A stretch of 44,932 nt of DNA from Nemertoderma westbladi (Eukaryota; Xenacoelomorpha; Nemertodermatida; Nemertodermatidae): positions 1-44,932 of the forward strand of contig JAUCBJ010007638.1 of NCBI GenBank assembly GCA_032718475.1, given 5' to 3'. Positions 1-11,394 of the stretch are shown here, in pieces; the stretch's first letter is position 1, and each line of letters starts with the position of its first letter. Made by a program: the position numbers and the translations under genes. Under the pieces are notes generated by a model, which made no database searches, was not told the origin of the DNA, and saw only the letters and a list, made by a program, of their open reading frames with translations.

Positions 1-289
1 ATATTCTAACATTTTAAGTTTATTACTTAAATTTTTATATTCTTATAAAAATAAAATGCGCCCCCGCCCAATCCAATCATTTTAATTATACTAGGTTAAT
101 TTACGGTTGTTGAAATTAAATACGTATTTATTCATACATATGAATATTTTCAAATATAGCACAACTTAATTAATATTAATATATAAGGAATATCATTAAA
201 AGGAGGAATCTTATTAAGTTCAATTTCATCAATTAATCAATTTACGGTTGTTGTTATCACGAATAGGCGATTATTAATAATTATCGGAG
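1..289. other. AT-rich intergenic DNA, nothing recognised
   Basis: No coding frame or known repeat is visible. The only structure is a short direct repeat of AATTTACGGTTGTTG near 98-112 and, slightly shortened, near 239-252. Confidence 0.5.
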
Positions 290-495
290 GTGAAAGTGTG
301 ATCTTCCACAGTAAAGCCTTCCACTATACTTCCCAAGTTGCATTGGTTCCCATTTACCGACCATCCCAGATGAAAGCCCGGGTTGGGCTAGGATGCAGCA
401 TTTAAAGCATAGTGCCCAAATAGTGCTGTCCCCATCTAGGGATCGAACCAGGGCTTCCCGGAAACCGATTGGGCAGCGCCCTTAGACCAAAAGAT
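290..495 (-). repeat. tRNA-derived SINE (family 1)
   Basis: Read on the minus strand, this begins with a tRNA-like head. An A-box-like TGGTCTAAGGG near 490 fits the polymerase III A-box consensus and is followed by a B-box-like GGTTCGATCC near 450. The rest, to about 290, is an unrelated body. The head is followed by non-tRNA sequence and no cloverleaf can be completed, so this is a SINE rather than a tRNA gene. It differs from the four related SINE copies elsewhere in the window. The outer ends are approximate. Confidence 0.6.
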
Positions 496-1010
496 AAACT
501 TCACAAATAGACATAGCACCATATAATTTAAAAACAACTCACAAGTAATCTTATAAAATGCTACGGATTAATAAGCCATGTAAATAGCTCAGTTACCGGG
601 GTGCTATATTTATTACTTTACAGTATGTTTATGCTCATTACTGTACATGCACCGCCTATCTGCATCAGCCTATATTAGTAGCCTATATCAGCCTATCTCA
701 GTATCTGGGTTGCGGAACTAATAAATAATAATACTGTAGTACCAGTCCACATTCCACAGCATAGTACATTAGAACTAGTTGCAATTGTAAAGATGGCATG
801 GCAATCCTCTACTGAAATAATAATTAGTGATCATGTAAAAGTGGTAATGTAATGATTAGGCCTAATGAAGTTAATTCCGTGAGTGCCGTGTTAGCTGCAT
901 TTTGTACGGTATATAGTTGTTCTTGGTTTAGCGACATGCACCTTCACTCTACACTCTACAGCTCTATGTAGACATTAAACAGGTAGAACGGTAGAAGTTC
1001 AGAAGTTATC
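496..1010. other. Upstream region of the RASSF-like gene
   Basis: No other gene is visible. A pyrimidine-rich tract ending TCTACACTCTACAG at 961 looks like a 3' splice acceptor and would leave 49 nt of leader before the ATG at 1011. This could be the end of a 5'-UTR intron or a spliced-leader acceptor. No TATA box is obvious. Confidence 0.4.
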
Positions 1011-2027
1011 ATGAATTCCCCACCGACAATTGGTAAAACTTATAAAAGTCCAATCCGTATAGCCCCTAAATACGGCGATTACATTCCCAATTCAGTTCTA
1101 TTAGTTAAACTGCAGGACTTCAACACTTACAATAAGGCGAACGGCATTCCGGAATTCCGACTGATAGAAACTCATCCGGACAACGACCCAGAGAATCCGG
1201 GATGCGTCATAGGCGGCCAACTCTCCATCTACTGGGGAGTCCGCAACCCCATCCAACTAGCCATGTACGACGACGACATATGCGAGGCCTGTTCCGAAAA
1301 GACGTCAGCCGCCGCCGGCGGCGCAGGGCCGCCTCGCGAAACACCGAAACCTCAGAAATCCCACGACGTGCGCCGCGCGCGGAGCGTATTGAAACCGCGT
1401 CCCGCCAGCGTTATGATCGCGCCTAGCCCGAAGGCCCTGACGAACAATCAACTAACCTACGTACTTTCCGATAAACCGCACCAATTCGTGAAAGGCTCTT
1501 CGCTAAAACGCTCTTTAAGTTTCCGGGAGAGCATCGCCATAGAAGGCGACGAGAAACACTGTTGTAACATATCCGTAATAAACGGACACGCCTTCGATAT
1601 CGGAACCTCTATATTCACCCCGGAGCACGGATCCCGAACTATAGTCTACGTAACGAGCCGCATGAAAACCACAGAAGTTTTAGTGAAATTGTTACAGAAA
1701 TTCAAGATTTTAAATAATCCCAATGAATTCACACTGAATAAAGTCATGTCTAACGGGGAGGTTTTGTGTCTGAAGAAGGACGACAAGCCGCTTATACAAC
1801 GGTTGTTGATGGGCCCCGCTGAGGAAATCGCAAAGATTTATATTTCCGAAAGGAGTTTAGTTAAAGAAGTTAATTTCGCAGCGGCGCAATATATTAATCT
1901 AAAGTTGCCGATACTAGAAGGGATTGTGCGTAAATACGAAGAGGAAGAGGAGAAAGCGATAATGGCGATTCGTAAACGGTACGAGAGTTACAGAAAGAAT
2001 TTAGAGGATCGCCTCAAAAATGAATAA
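1011..2027 (+). CDS. RASSF2/4/6-like Ras-association (RA) and SARAH domain protein
   Basis: A 338-residue single-exon protein of the classical C-terminal RASSF family. Such proteins are non-catalytic scaffolds that bind Ras-type GTPases through an RA domain and MST/Hippo kinases through a C-terminal SARAH helix. Residues 71-88 carry the WG-x-R-x-PI-x-L block (IYWGVRNPIQLAMYDD) found upstream of the RA domain in the RASSF2/4/6 group. The RA domain spans about 192-281, with the group-typical TSIFTPEHGS and a GPAEEI block. SARAH spans about 286-333 and is charged and helical (KYEEEEEKAI...RKRYESYRKNLE). Residues 95-135 form a low-complexity linker rich in Ala, Gly, Pro and Arg. The ATG has A at -3, and the length is close to human RASSF2 (about 326 residues). 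Vertebrate members are split by many introns; this one is not. No poly(A) tract or flanking duplication marks it as a retrocopy, and the frame is intact. I cannot decide between RASSF2, 4 and 6, so no symbol is given. Confidence 0.88.
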   Translation: MNSPPTIGKTYKSPIRIAPKYGDYIPNSVLLVKLQDFNTYNKANGIPEFRLIETHPDNDPENPGCVIGGQLSIYWGVRNPIQLAMYDDDICEACSEKTSAAAGGAGPPRETPKPQKSHDVRRARSVLKPRPASVMIAPSPKALTNNQLTYVLSDKPHQFVKGSSLKRSLSFRESIAIEGDEKHCCNISVINGHAFDIGTSIFTPEHGSRTIVYVTSRMKTTEVLVKLLQKFKILNNPNEFTLNKVMSNGEVLCLKKDDKPLIQRLLMGPAEEIAKIYISERSLVKEVNFAAAQYINLKLPILEGIVRKYEEEEEKAIMAIRKRYESYRKNLEDRLKNE

Positions 2028-2206
2028 TTTATTATCTTTAATATGTGTGAATTGATTAAATATTGGAAATTGATGCCAGATGGTGCATGTGGGGTGGGTA
2101 CGTACAATAGAACCGGGCATATATCACACTAGACTACTAGCAGCTAGGCGCACATATTCCCAGTTAAGTTTTGTACCAAATAATTCTGCATGAAAAATTA
2201 CAGACT

Positions 2207-2268
2207 TAAGGGAAAAGAGCAGGTTACAGGGGCAGGATATTCTAACCAAAATACTAAACGTATGATTA
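2207..2268 (+). repeat. Solitary copy of the 68-bp satellite unit
   Basis: AGAGCAGGTTACAGGGGCAG followed by ATTCTAACCAAAA and a TAAACG match is a diverged single unit of the array at 33059-33872. It is also related to the inner part of the MITE at 39309-39717. Confidence 0.65.
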
Positions 2269-2662
2269 TACATTGTGGGTAAGGAACAAGGCTTTTCTCA
2301 CTAAAAGATTATATTAATATATACAACTTGTGTAATTAATAAGATTGTATAGTAAATACTACCGTTATTTCCCACTTTTCCTCTATTTCTGCGATATCCA
2401 ATATCTATTTGTGTAGGTGGATATATTTTTTAATTGAATTGTAAACAATTTTTAATAATAATTTATTTCTACGACACTAATTTATTTTTCATTTATTCGC
2501 ATCGCTATTATGTAATTAATCGTGCTATTCTTATTTATTTTGTAAGTTTGACTGGAATATTAATGAGTTTTGTTATTTATTTTAATTAATGCGAAATATC
2601 TGTCGGATTTGTTTTAATTAAACATTTTGTAATTAATGGTTAAATTAATGGGGAAGATTTCT

Positions 2663-2684
2663 GGGGGAGGGGGGGGGGGGGGGG
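2663..2684 (+). repeat. Poly-G tract (about 20 G, one interruption)
   Basis: A nearly pure G run, one of several long G or C homopolymers in this window. Confidence 0.9.
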
Positions 2685-3016
2685 TCTGTTAGATTATGTG
2701 GTTTAGAGTTAAGTTTATTAATGATAATATTTATAAATTACATCCATTTTATACCAAAAATGTCATTATTACTTAACAGCGAGTTGTTATTTTGCACTTT
2801 ATAGCATTATATTACTCATAACATCACAATACGTAGGTATATACAACAGCGACGCAATGTATACTTTACAGCTCTCGACGTGGTCTTTACATTTTATGTG
2901 GTCCTGAGAAAAATACGTTTGTTTATGTTTTGCGCGGTGCCCGTAAATAAATTTAAATGCGATCTTGTACAACAACATCTCGCTGGAGGGGAGAAATTTA
3001 TTTATATTATACGACT

Positions 3017-3110
3017 AGGCCCACCTTGGTGTTGTGGTTGCATTGAATTAACATCTCTAGCAGGTCGCGTGTTCAAACCCCGCGTGTGGGCCAATGCAGT
3101 TTTGAAGGCA
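3017..3110 (+). repeat. tRNA-derived SINE (family 2), copy 1
   Basis: The A-box-like TTGGTGTTGTGG near 3025 and B-box-like GTGTTCAAACCCC near 3069 are spaced as in a tRNA. A GGCCCAC/GTGGGCC pair can close the ends, but the T-arm does not fit, so this is tRNA-like rather than a tRNA. The same block CATTGAATTnACATCnnnn recurs at 7555-7700 (-), 11395-11545 (+) and 13085-13210 (-). Confidence 0.7.
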
Positions 3111-3164
3111 ACTATATGCAACTAAAAACTGTCTGTTCAATAGAAGTGGAATAATTTGAAAGAT

Positions 3165-3345
3165 GAGTTGTCTAGGTGGCTGAACCTAATAGCGCTACTG
3201 AAGAGCCCTGATAGGCTGAAACATACGTATAGCGCTGGTTCAACCCCCGGTGACGCGCTTTCTCATTCTTTCCATTTCTGAACAACTTAATACTATGAAT
3301 GAAGGGTCTAGCCAGGGCGCATTACTAATAGACTCCCGCTAGAGG
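3165..3345 (+). repeat. Possible second tRNA-like SINE
   Basis: A B-box-like GGTTCAACCCCCGG at about 3238 is preceded by a block containing GAGCCCTGATAGGCTGAAAC, a kind of core seen in many invertebrate SINEs. There is no clear A box and no second copy here, so the call is weak. Confidence 0.3.
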
Positions 3346-3675
3346 GCTACATATTAATGTCTCCCCATTTATTTGTTTTTATTCCGTTTAAACTAAAACT
3401 TACTAGACTAATTAACTGTATCTTCGTATATCGTATGAAACCTAATTAGTCTGCAGTTCTCGAGTGGGCCGCATGATTCTTTCTTCATTTGAGTTGACAC
3501 ACGACCTACTACAGTATAAATATATAGTATCAATACCGTAGTTGGTCATGGTTGACACTTAAAATGAATTTATCTCACGTTCTGAGCGAATGCGTCACTT
3601 GTGTATTATAATGTAGAACTTGTGCGGCGGATAGGTAACAACATTTACCTCTGCTCGTTACCCGGAAAGGTAGAC

Positions 3676-4226
3676 CTACTACTACTACTACTAGGTCGAG
3701 CGAACTCGGACAGTGGAAATGAGATCCCTCCAGGCTTCCCGATTCTCCATAGTTGTCGCAATTTCGTTTCTCCCAAGTTCAGTATCCCTTTCAAGTTGAT
3801 CTATATATGTTATGGCAGGTCGTCCACGACTACGCTTTCCATGAGTTGGTTGCCAGAGAAGTAGATCTGGTATGGCCTCGCCTTTACTTCGCCAGCAGTG
3901 CCCACTGAATGGGTGGTATTGTACCATAAAGCTCGGCGTTTGTCATGTGTTGTCTCCAGCTGATGTTTAGGGCTACCCTTAGTAGTCTTGTGTAGCAACC
4001 ATCAATTCGTTGTTCAAGTGATTTAGTCAGTGTCCAGGTCTCACCCGCGTATAAAAATACACTTTCCACTGTGGCTCGAAAGAACTTAGTCTTCAGGTGC
4101 CTGGATAGATCTGATTTCCAGATGGTATCCATTTTTGATAGAGCTACCCAAGCCTTTGCTTTCCTAACTTCTATGTCCTTTTTACTACTCTCTATCCATG
4201 ATCCAAGGTTCTGGAAGGTAAGGTAG
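3676..4226 (-). pseudogene. 5'-truncated non-LTR retrotransposon, 3' end of ORF2
   Basis: On the minus strand two adjacent frames carry the region downstream of reverse transcriptase found in many RTE-like and other endonuclease-RT LINEs. Motifs in order are LGSWI-x-S, SVFLYAGETWTLTKSLEQ, DGCYTRLLR, the TNAELYG block, HCWR, DLLLW and GRPAITYIDQL, then a DTELG block. A frameshift near 3880-3890 separates the halves. The homology stops near 4226 (5' truncation). The 3' end runs into a (TAG)n stretch at 3676-3693, the kind of simple-repeat tail such elements leave. It is a dead fragment: no RT palm or endonuclease is present. Confidence 0.82.
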
Positions 4227-5700
4227 GTAGACCTATACCCGGTAATTACATTCTCATTTTCAAAATTGTCTGTACAGTACCGTAAGGTTCACGTCTACAT
4301 AACAATAGCTAACCAAGGCCTCTGACATTGTTTCCATTTACGGCCCTTCTTCTGATGACATTACCGAATTTCCGAAATCACGATATGAAATTTCAATTAT
4401 TTATTAGATATTTTCGATACGATAATTTCGATTCGACCGACCCAGGTAAAAAATTTCGATTCGATTATTGTAACTTTGAATATTTACGATATTTGACAGC
4501 ATATATTTATTGTTTTTATCATAATATATACACTATTAATTTATTTATATATATATATATTGACATGTACTGTTGGCTAAGTTATGCCAAAAAGTACTAT
4601 GTCGATTATTCCATCGGGGGGGGGGTAGGTACGCGATACGATTGTACCAGAAGTACAGCAATTATAGACTAGCAACCGAAGTCCGATTGGATTTATATTC
4701 ATCAAGCTGTAATTTATTTAAGTTAAATAAAAGGGACAATATATTTTGTTGCAGTACATGACTAACTTGTTTTCAAAGGAATAAAAAACGAACGGCAAGC
4801 TATTATTTTATTAATTTGAAATATCGTTGATTTTTAACTGCCAATTTATTTTAAAAAAATTTATTAAAATTTTATTTTAACTTTTTTTTAAAGCGGATAT
4901 ACATCTCAAGTCGCTTAACCTCAAAAGTAAGGTGATGTGGAGGTTATGGACAAACTTCCCATAATTGGCACAGGTGAAGATAATTACCATACCTTTCATT
5001 TTTTAAGGGGAACCTGACTTTGCAACATGATTTATCGGTCCCATGTAACCATGACAACAGGAGGTCATTTACAAAAGTCCACTTTTCAATAAAGCTACAG
5101 TCTTCTTGACCTACCCCCATATATCAGCGTCAGAGATTCCTTTGACGTCATTTGTAAAACCCGGTTATCATGGCAACTGTTTCAAAAAGTCTCTAACGCC
5201 GATTTTCAGTAAATATCAGAAAAATATAAAACCATTGATTAATAATTGGTCCCCATTTGGAAAAAATCATCTAACATTATAAATATATTATCCCTGAGAC
5301 CGACTTGATTTCTAGTAGTGGACCAATTTAAGTGGACCTGTGGTTGTCCTGTAACCATGGTCACAAGTCATATATATATTCTGCCAAATTTAATATAGTT
5401 CCGAACTTCTATTAAAAGGTAATTATATTGTGATAATAAATGTTATAATGACACAATAAGCGTAAACCATGTATCTCATGCGAGTTCATTGTTTTGGCTT
5501 AAGAACAGCTGTGGAAATTTATATAATTTACATGATGTAATAAATAAGTAAACTGGTTAAAATTTGTAAGGTACCTCTAAAATCAAAACAAAAAACATTT
5601 TTTAAATATCTAGCTTAAGTTTGGAGCTCTAAGACTTTCTAGGTATTTAAATAATACTATCCGACTAACCCTTAGTGTTGAAAATGTTCACACAGACATT
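4227..5700. other. AT-rich intergenic DNA, no gene seen
   Basis: Short chance frames only. There is a G run near 4615-4625 and a TATATA tract near 4545-4560. The part from about 4900 to 5400, with several CCATGTAACCATG-like words, could be old repeat but I do not recognise it. Confidence 0.45.
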
Positions 5701-6370
5701 CCCTGCAAACCACCAACGTTAATCTAACGTTGGGTTTATGTTAGACATTCGTTAAAAAATGACAGTTAGAATTTAACCATAAACCTACGTTAATATACGT
5801 TAGAATTCTGTCAATTTTTAATGTTAATTTTTTACAGTAATTATACGTCAAAAATTTACAAATATCGGACAATACCATATTTTTTAACGTTACTTTAACG
5901 TTAATTTTTAACGTTAATTTTTTACTGTAATTATACGTTAAAAATCAACAGAGATCTGACATTTCCAAATTTTTTAACGTTTATTTAACGTTAATTTTTA
6001 ACGTTCATTATTAACGTTAATTTAGCATTAAAATACATCAGATTTTAACGATGATTAGTGAATCACTTAACTGATTCATCAATGGATAACATATCTATGT
6101 CTAGCTGACCTTCCGCTGACTTTGTTCATTTCTTATTTTGTTAAATTTTTATGATACTTGTGTAATTTTTTAAATATTATTTTTAAATATTTGCCTTACT
6201 AGTCAGCATCTGTGTACCAGTACCAAGCGTACAGTATAAAAGTACAGTAAGTAAGCGTACGGTAGAAAAAGGGTGGAAAGAAGGATCTAGACGATGCTAG
6301 TGGGGCTGCAGCCGATAGCGAAGATGAATGAATATTATATATCGATAAAAACTTGGCCCTAATTACGTTA

Positions 6371-6702
6371 CGGATAACTTTATGAAACTGGATGTACGTT
6401 TCGGTTAACTTTATGAAACTGGATGTACGTTTCGGTTAACTTTATGAAACTGGATGTACGTTTCGGTTAACTTTATGAAACTGGATGTACGTTTCGGTTA
6501 ACTTTATGAAACTGGATGTACGTTTCGGTTAACTTTATGAAAGTGGATGTACGTTTCGGTTAACTTTATGAAAGTGGATGTACGTTTCGGTTAACTTTAT
6601 GAAACTGGATGTACGTTTCGGTTAACTTTATGAAAGTGGATGTACGTTTCGGTTAACTTTATGAAACTGGATGTACGTTTCGGTTAACTTTATGAAACGG
6701 AT
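6371..6702 (+). repeat. 31-bp minisatellite, about 10.5 copies
   Basis: The unit reads TTTATGAAACTGG then ATGTACGTTTCGGTTAAC. Copies are near-identical apart from a few AAAC/AAAG changes, which indicates recent expansion. It lies inside the TTAACGTTAA-ended element. Confidence 0.95.
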
Positions 6703-7002
6703 GAGTCCGGTAGCAACCTACGGGTCTCTGAACTATAGATCTAAGCCTCCCATTGATAAATAAAAATTCCACAAATTTCTAATTCCGAATTCCAAAATTT
6801 CCACATTTCTAAAGCCTACTTTATAATGTTATAGAAATTAAATTCAGAATTTCATACAAGAAAAAATCATACATAATTATTGATTTTTTCATTGATCAAT
6901 TACACGAGATTATGAATTTAAGCTTATGGTTTTAACACTTGAATTTGTTCAAAATTACATTTCACTGTATGTAACTGGCAACTTTCGTGACATTTTGTGA
7001 CA

Positions 7003-7004
7003 GG

Positions 7005-7029
<25 letters not shown>
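7003..7029 (+). repeat. Poly-G tract, 27 G
   Basis: An uninterrupted run of G. Confidence 0.95.
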
Positions 7030-7035
<6 letters not shown>

Positions 7036-7348
7036 CACTTTTGTGACGGTCACGGCGATGCTCTACGGTATCCTTTAATGTTAGATTGACTTTGACTATA
7101 ACATTTGTAGATGAGTGGGAAACTTTAAGGAAAAAACAATAAACTCAATAACATTGAATTTAATCCCTAACATTAACAGGGCACCCCTGTCTAGTCTGCC
7201 TTGTACATGTACATTGTACAGTATTGTAGTTTGAAGCTGCTAAAGTATGTATAGGCTTTTAGTAAGAACTACTTCAGTCAAAATGTTTCACTTTCTATTG
7301 TGCTTTCTAACTGTTATTAAATTACTGAAATAAAATATTTTTCGTCAA

Positions 7349-7372
7349 GGGGGGGGGGGGGGGGGGGGGGGG
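7349..7372 (+). repeat. Poly-G tract, 24 G
   Basis: An uninterrupted run of G followed by AGGGG. The first C-rich block downstream, near 7417, can pair with it. Confidence 0.95.
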
Positions 7373-7554
7373 AGGGGTTATAAATTTACGAAAATAGGTT
7401 TTCTGTAACAGAAGGGGCCCCCCCCGGCGGGGGCAGAAAACCGAGCATCAAAAAAATGGAAAATTTGCGTGACATACTTTATGAACGCCACCTAATTCCA
7501 CCATATTTTTATTCACCAGAGGATACTCAGGACCCATTAAAGGACGCCCTTGAG

Positions 7555-7700
7555 AAATGCGCCCTAGCTCGTCCCTTTAAAGCGTTCGTCCTGAAACGAA
7601 AACTCTCCCGCCCCTTTGCGGGGATCGAACCCATGACCTCTGGAGAGATGTTAATTAAAGGCAACGGATTAACACTACACAAACTAAAAGGGCGGGAAGA
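7555..7700 (-). repeat. tRNA-derived SINE (family 2), copy 2
   Basis: On the minus strand this has GGTTCGATCCCC (B box), then a body with GTTTTCGTTTCAGGACGAA and CTTTAAAGGGACGA, shared with the copies at 11395 and 13085. The A box is degraded. A small open frame that crosses it is not a gene. Confidence 0.7.
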
Positions 7701-7968
7701 ACATAAAAAATGTTAGATTTTTGCTTTATCAAATGTGGCGTCGAATGCTGGAAATTGACATTGACATATAGATTATCTATCATTACTAATATCAATATTA
7801 ATCATAACAACACATTTTGATGCTAACAAATACAATAGTATTTGGAATTTCTCTGAATACTATTTTTAATGCAACCACGGCGACAATAAACCGATAGGAT
7901 CATAGATTCGAGCTGAGTTTCAGCAGAGTAAGTGCAATAGAAAAGACCGCAACTACTTAAATTTATGC

Positions 7969-8003
7969 AAAAAACCGTAAGTCAACAAGACTTGCGGTTT
8001 TTT
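7969..8003. other. Perfect-looking AT-flanked hairpin
   Basis: GCAAAAAACCGTAAGTC and GACTTGCGGTTTTTTG pair with one mismatch around the loop AACAA. It resembles a bacterial intrinsic terminator in shape, but the setting is eukaryotic and the resemblance is probably accidental. Confidence 0.6.
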
Positions 8004-8350
8004 GTCATCAGAATTTAATGAGGATTTCACATCTGGAAATGGCTTGGCGAGATCTGTTGTATGCATTTTCAATAATTACCAGAAGTAGCTCCGATGAGAG
8101 AAAGCTTTTAATTTAACTGATGTTATTAATTCCATTAGTCATCTGAAGTCAACCCACCCTACCCTAACTGTTTAGTATGAGAATGCCTTCTTAGGTTGTT
8201 TCGAGTTATCACTGTCTACCGGTCTGACCGTCAAGATGTAAATTTAGACAGAGCCAGATAAGATAATAGCAATTGTCTGGAATATGCGATTATTTGACGT
8301 TAATTAACGTTAAGGTAATTAAGCGTTAATTATTATAATTATGTTTTTAT

Positions 8351-8536
8351 CACTGTCAGTTGTTTGTAATTTTTTAACATTAAATACAATATATTTTGAC
8401 GATCCAAACTGATTGTCAGTAATATGTCATTTTTTAACGTTAACCATACAATATATTTTGACGATCCAAACTGATTGACAGTAATATGTCATTTTTTAAC
8501 GTTAAACATACAATATATTTTGACGATCAAAATACC
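8351..8536 (+). repeat. 62-bp tandem repeat, three copies
   Basis: ACAATATATTTTGACGATC recurs at 8386, 8448 and 8510 with CTGATTG and a TTTTTTAACGTTAA-like block in each unit. It lies in the right end of the TTAACGTTAA element. Confidence 0.85.
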
Positions 8537-8695
8537 TACCGTTTAAAATTAACGTTAATTTGCGTTAATTTTTAACGTTAAAAGGGCGGCCAAACTAACG
8601 TTATTTATATGTATTATTAACGTTAATAATTAACGTTGGCATTGTCAGAAAATAACGTATATTAATGCATTATTAACGTTAAATTGTTTGCAGGG

Positions 8696-11394
8696 TTCAC
8701 ATGTTTTCTTACAGATCCGTTAACTTTAGATTAATTTATTTTTCTCAAAACTCGATTTTTTGAGTTACATTAGGAGGGCAGAACTGACGAAACATGCACT
8801 AAAAGATTTTTATAAACTAAAATTTAACTTTACTAAATTTTTATAAAATGATCTTATTTTTCGGATTTGTTACCTATAGGCTAATTATTGGCGCTGATTT
8901 CGAAAATGGCAAAATATTTCGAAATTTCCGAACAATGAGATATACAGTAGCTTTGATTTTATACATACTGTATTTTAGGTCAAAATTTAACGTACTTTAT
9001 GAATTCAGTGCTAAAAATTGTATCAACAGAGGGGTTTCTCAAAAATAGTCGAATTACAAATTATGCACCTGCTCTGCACAAAATGTGAATAAAAGTGTGC
9101 AAAAGTTTCGTTTGCTGTAGGCACTTCCTATGACCAATAAATTAACATTTCTGAGCATGTACAAAATCAGAAAGAAACCCATTTTCGAATTTTTTTTTTG
9201 GTTTTATTTAATTTCACCAGTGTTTCATTCCTCTGGAATGAAATCGATAAAGTTAATCATGTGATGTCCCATACTTTACCTAAAATAGTGAAATTTTTAG
9301 TTTATTCAAAGAGATGTAACTCAGCCTAATCACCCAGTGGAATGCAAAGCACGTTTGTGTTGCGTCATCTTATAAAACAATTAGTTTCATCTTCACTCCC
9401 TCAGAAATATCATGGCGGCCAATTTAAAATTGTCCCATACTTTACCATTATAATATATGAAACCTGGAGTTCAGGAGTGTTATAATGCTTTAGGGTGATA
9501 GTAGGGGGAAGCATAGAAGTATGTATTTGAACTAAGAATCATTCCTCAGTTAACTAATCTTTGAGTTTATGCATGTAAAGTCCCGTACTTTACAAAAAAA
9601 AAATTGTTTTTTAGAAGATAAGAAGATCAGTAAGTACAGTAATTGATACATTTTCAGAAATGGAAAGAATTTCTAAACTTTTGACAGACTACATGTGTAC
9701 AAGTTTGGTTATTTTTCATCAATGATTGGCGGACTTATTTAATTCTGAAACTATCGGTACCAACAGACAGACTGTCTGATATGTGACCTTTGATTCCTTA
9801 AACCTCAGATTCTTTCCAAACTTTTGACAGATTGCATACGTACCAAGTTTGGTTTAATTTCATCTATAAATAACTTGAGTTATTAGTGATAAAACATTAG
9901 ATAGATGACAGACAACTCGTCAATGGTACCCATATGCTAAGACTTCGGGTCAATTTGTGGCTCGCCCCATATTTTACATCCACATCTTGGTTGGGAATAC
10001 TTAGTTGCACTTTATTATCACTAATTATCTGGGAATTACTGTTAGACCATGTCGACCATAACATTCGTACAGGTCCCGTACTTTACCTAGCAATATCCCA
10101 TACCTTACCACACAAACCACGCTGTAAAAAATAAGCAATGTAGCAATTCGTCTGATATTTATATTTTTATTTGAGCTTAATAATACAGCTTTATCCTAAA
10201 CATCAACTCAACACCGTAAATGCGCACGATTCGCTAAACTTTAGAATTGAAATCATAAAATAATAAAAACTATTTCGTACGAATCCGTACTTTACCTTAA
10301 TTGGACAAGCTGGTGTTTTCTCAAAAGTGACAAAGTCCCGCCATAATCTTAGCGAAATCAACGCTGATATTCGAAAGTTCAATCCAAGCACAATTTTGTG
10401 CACCTACAGTATGTGCTGTGGATAACATTGTAGGCCCTACAGGCAATCAAAGTTCAAAATTATGTACGAATGTCCCGTACTTTACTTTGGAATGAGCGTG
10501 CAACAAAATAAACAATTTTCAAATTTTGGGTTTCTGAATTTATAAGAATCGACAGAAAATACTATGGAAATATATTTCACTGTTTAGAAGTAACAAATCG
10601 TCGGGACAAATATGTCTACCGTGGGATTAAATGGGTCTATGTTGAATATTTGACAAAATTGAATATATATTGTGTGATTTAAAGCAGGTTAAATGGGTAG
10701 TTCAAAAAAGCTGAATAAATTTGCAAAAATTTGATACAGTACAACTGTAACACTAACTTCAATTTTGTTGCAAGCTTTTATACGCGATGCATAATGTTGT
10801 TATCTCTATGTTATCGTCATTTACCTCAATAAGCTTACAGTAGAAACATAATTATTCGACCCTACTCGACATCCGGCCGCCTCCAAAATTAATATTTACT
10901 GAACCTAACGCGCTACAGTATTTTTAAATTCCTGTCAGTTTGTTTGTATCATGATAGACCCATTTTACCCAACGCCAATAAATTCAGATAGACCCATTTA
11001 ACCCCGTTTTACAAACAGATTGTTTCTCCTCGTTTAAAAGGCTCAGTGATACACGATAGCTTGGAAAATGGGGAACCTCAACAATCTATCTCTTAAAGTC
11101 ACACATCAACCAGAAAAAGAAAATCTCTTTCTTAGCAAAATTGAGCGATTTTTTTATGGCGGAAAAAATCAAATTTTTTCACCAGCTACAGTATAATTTC
11201 CATGAAGTTAACTCCTAATGTTCACGAATTATACTGTAGTTCCGTAAAAAGGAAATTTATAACTTAGAAACAATTAATTTATTGTGGTATCATAAAGTAT
11301 TTTTCCAGTATAATTCCAAAAGATACCAGGCTTAATATTTCAGAAAGTTATTCAAACACTGGTGCGCTGTATTACCCCCAAATTATTCAACGTA
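8696..11394. other. Gene-free region with a recurring TCCCRTACTTTAC word
   Basis: No coding region is recognised. The word TCCCRTACTTTAC, exact or with one or two changes, occurs near 9267, 9433, 9581, 9965, 10073, 10095, 10284 and 10473, without a fixed period. A small inverted-repeat element is suggested at 10621-11006. Confidence 0.5.
10621..11006. mobile_element. Possible small inverted-repeat element
   Basis: TTAAATGGGTCTAT at the left (10627) is inverted at the right (ATAGACCCATTTAA near 10988). Each end has a second diverged copy further in (near 10690 and 10955). No target duplication was identified. Confidence 0.35.

Larger units (their letters stand above)
2028..3016. other. AT-rich intergenic DNA downstream of the RASSF-like gene
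   Basis: No coding frame of note. It holds a lone copy of the 68-bp satellite unit (2207-2268) and a poly-G tract (2663-2684), listed separately. Confidence 0.5.
5701..8695. mobile_element. Putative non-autonomous DNA element with TTAACGTTAA-rich ends
   Basis: The outer ends are inverted: CCCTGCAAAC at 5701 and GTTTGCAGGG ending at 8695. Inside each end lies several hundred bases rich in AACGTTAA-type words, many forming the palindrome TTAACGTTAA (about 5715-6030 and 8297-8685). Between them are a 31-bp minisatellite, two poly-G tracts and a SINE, and no transposase. The adjoining bases (CAGACATT on the left, TTCACATG on the right) do not give a clean target duplication, so the superfamily is unassigned and the boundaries are inferred from the inverted repeat. 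Confidence 0.55.

Noticed and set aside
3017-3092. A tRNA gene (A and B boxes, closable 7-bp acceptor-like stem)
   Set aside because: The T-arm does not line up with the acceptor stem, and three related copies with SINE bodies occur nearby. It is a SINE head.
4328-4761. Two overlapping plus-strand frames of 114 and 62 codons
   Set aside because: Low-complexity AT-derived peptides (Tyr/Phe/Ile-rich) with no recognisable domain.
7456-7716. 86-codon frame with an ATG
   Set aside because: Most of it is the reverse strand of a tRNA-derived SINE.
7969-8003. Intrinsic transcription terminator
   Set aside because: The shape fits, but no bacterial or organellar gene is near and the region is animal nuclear repeat DNA.
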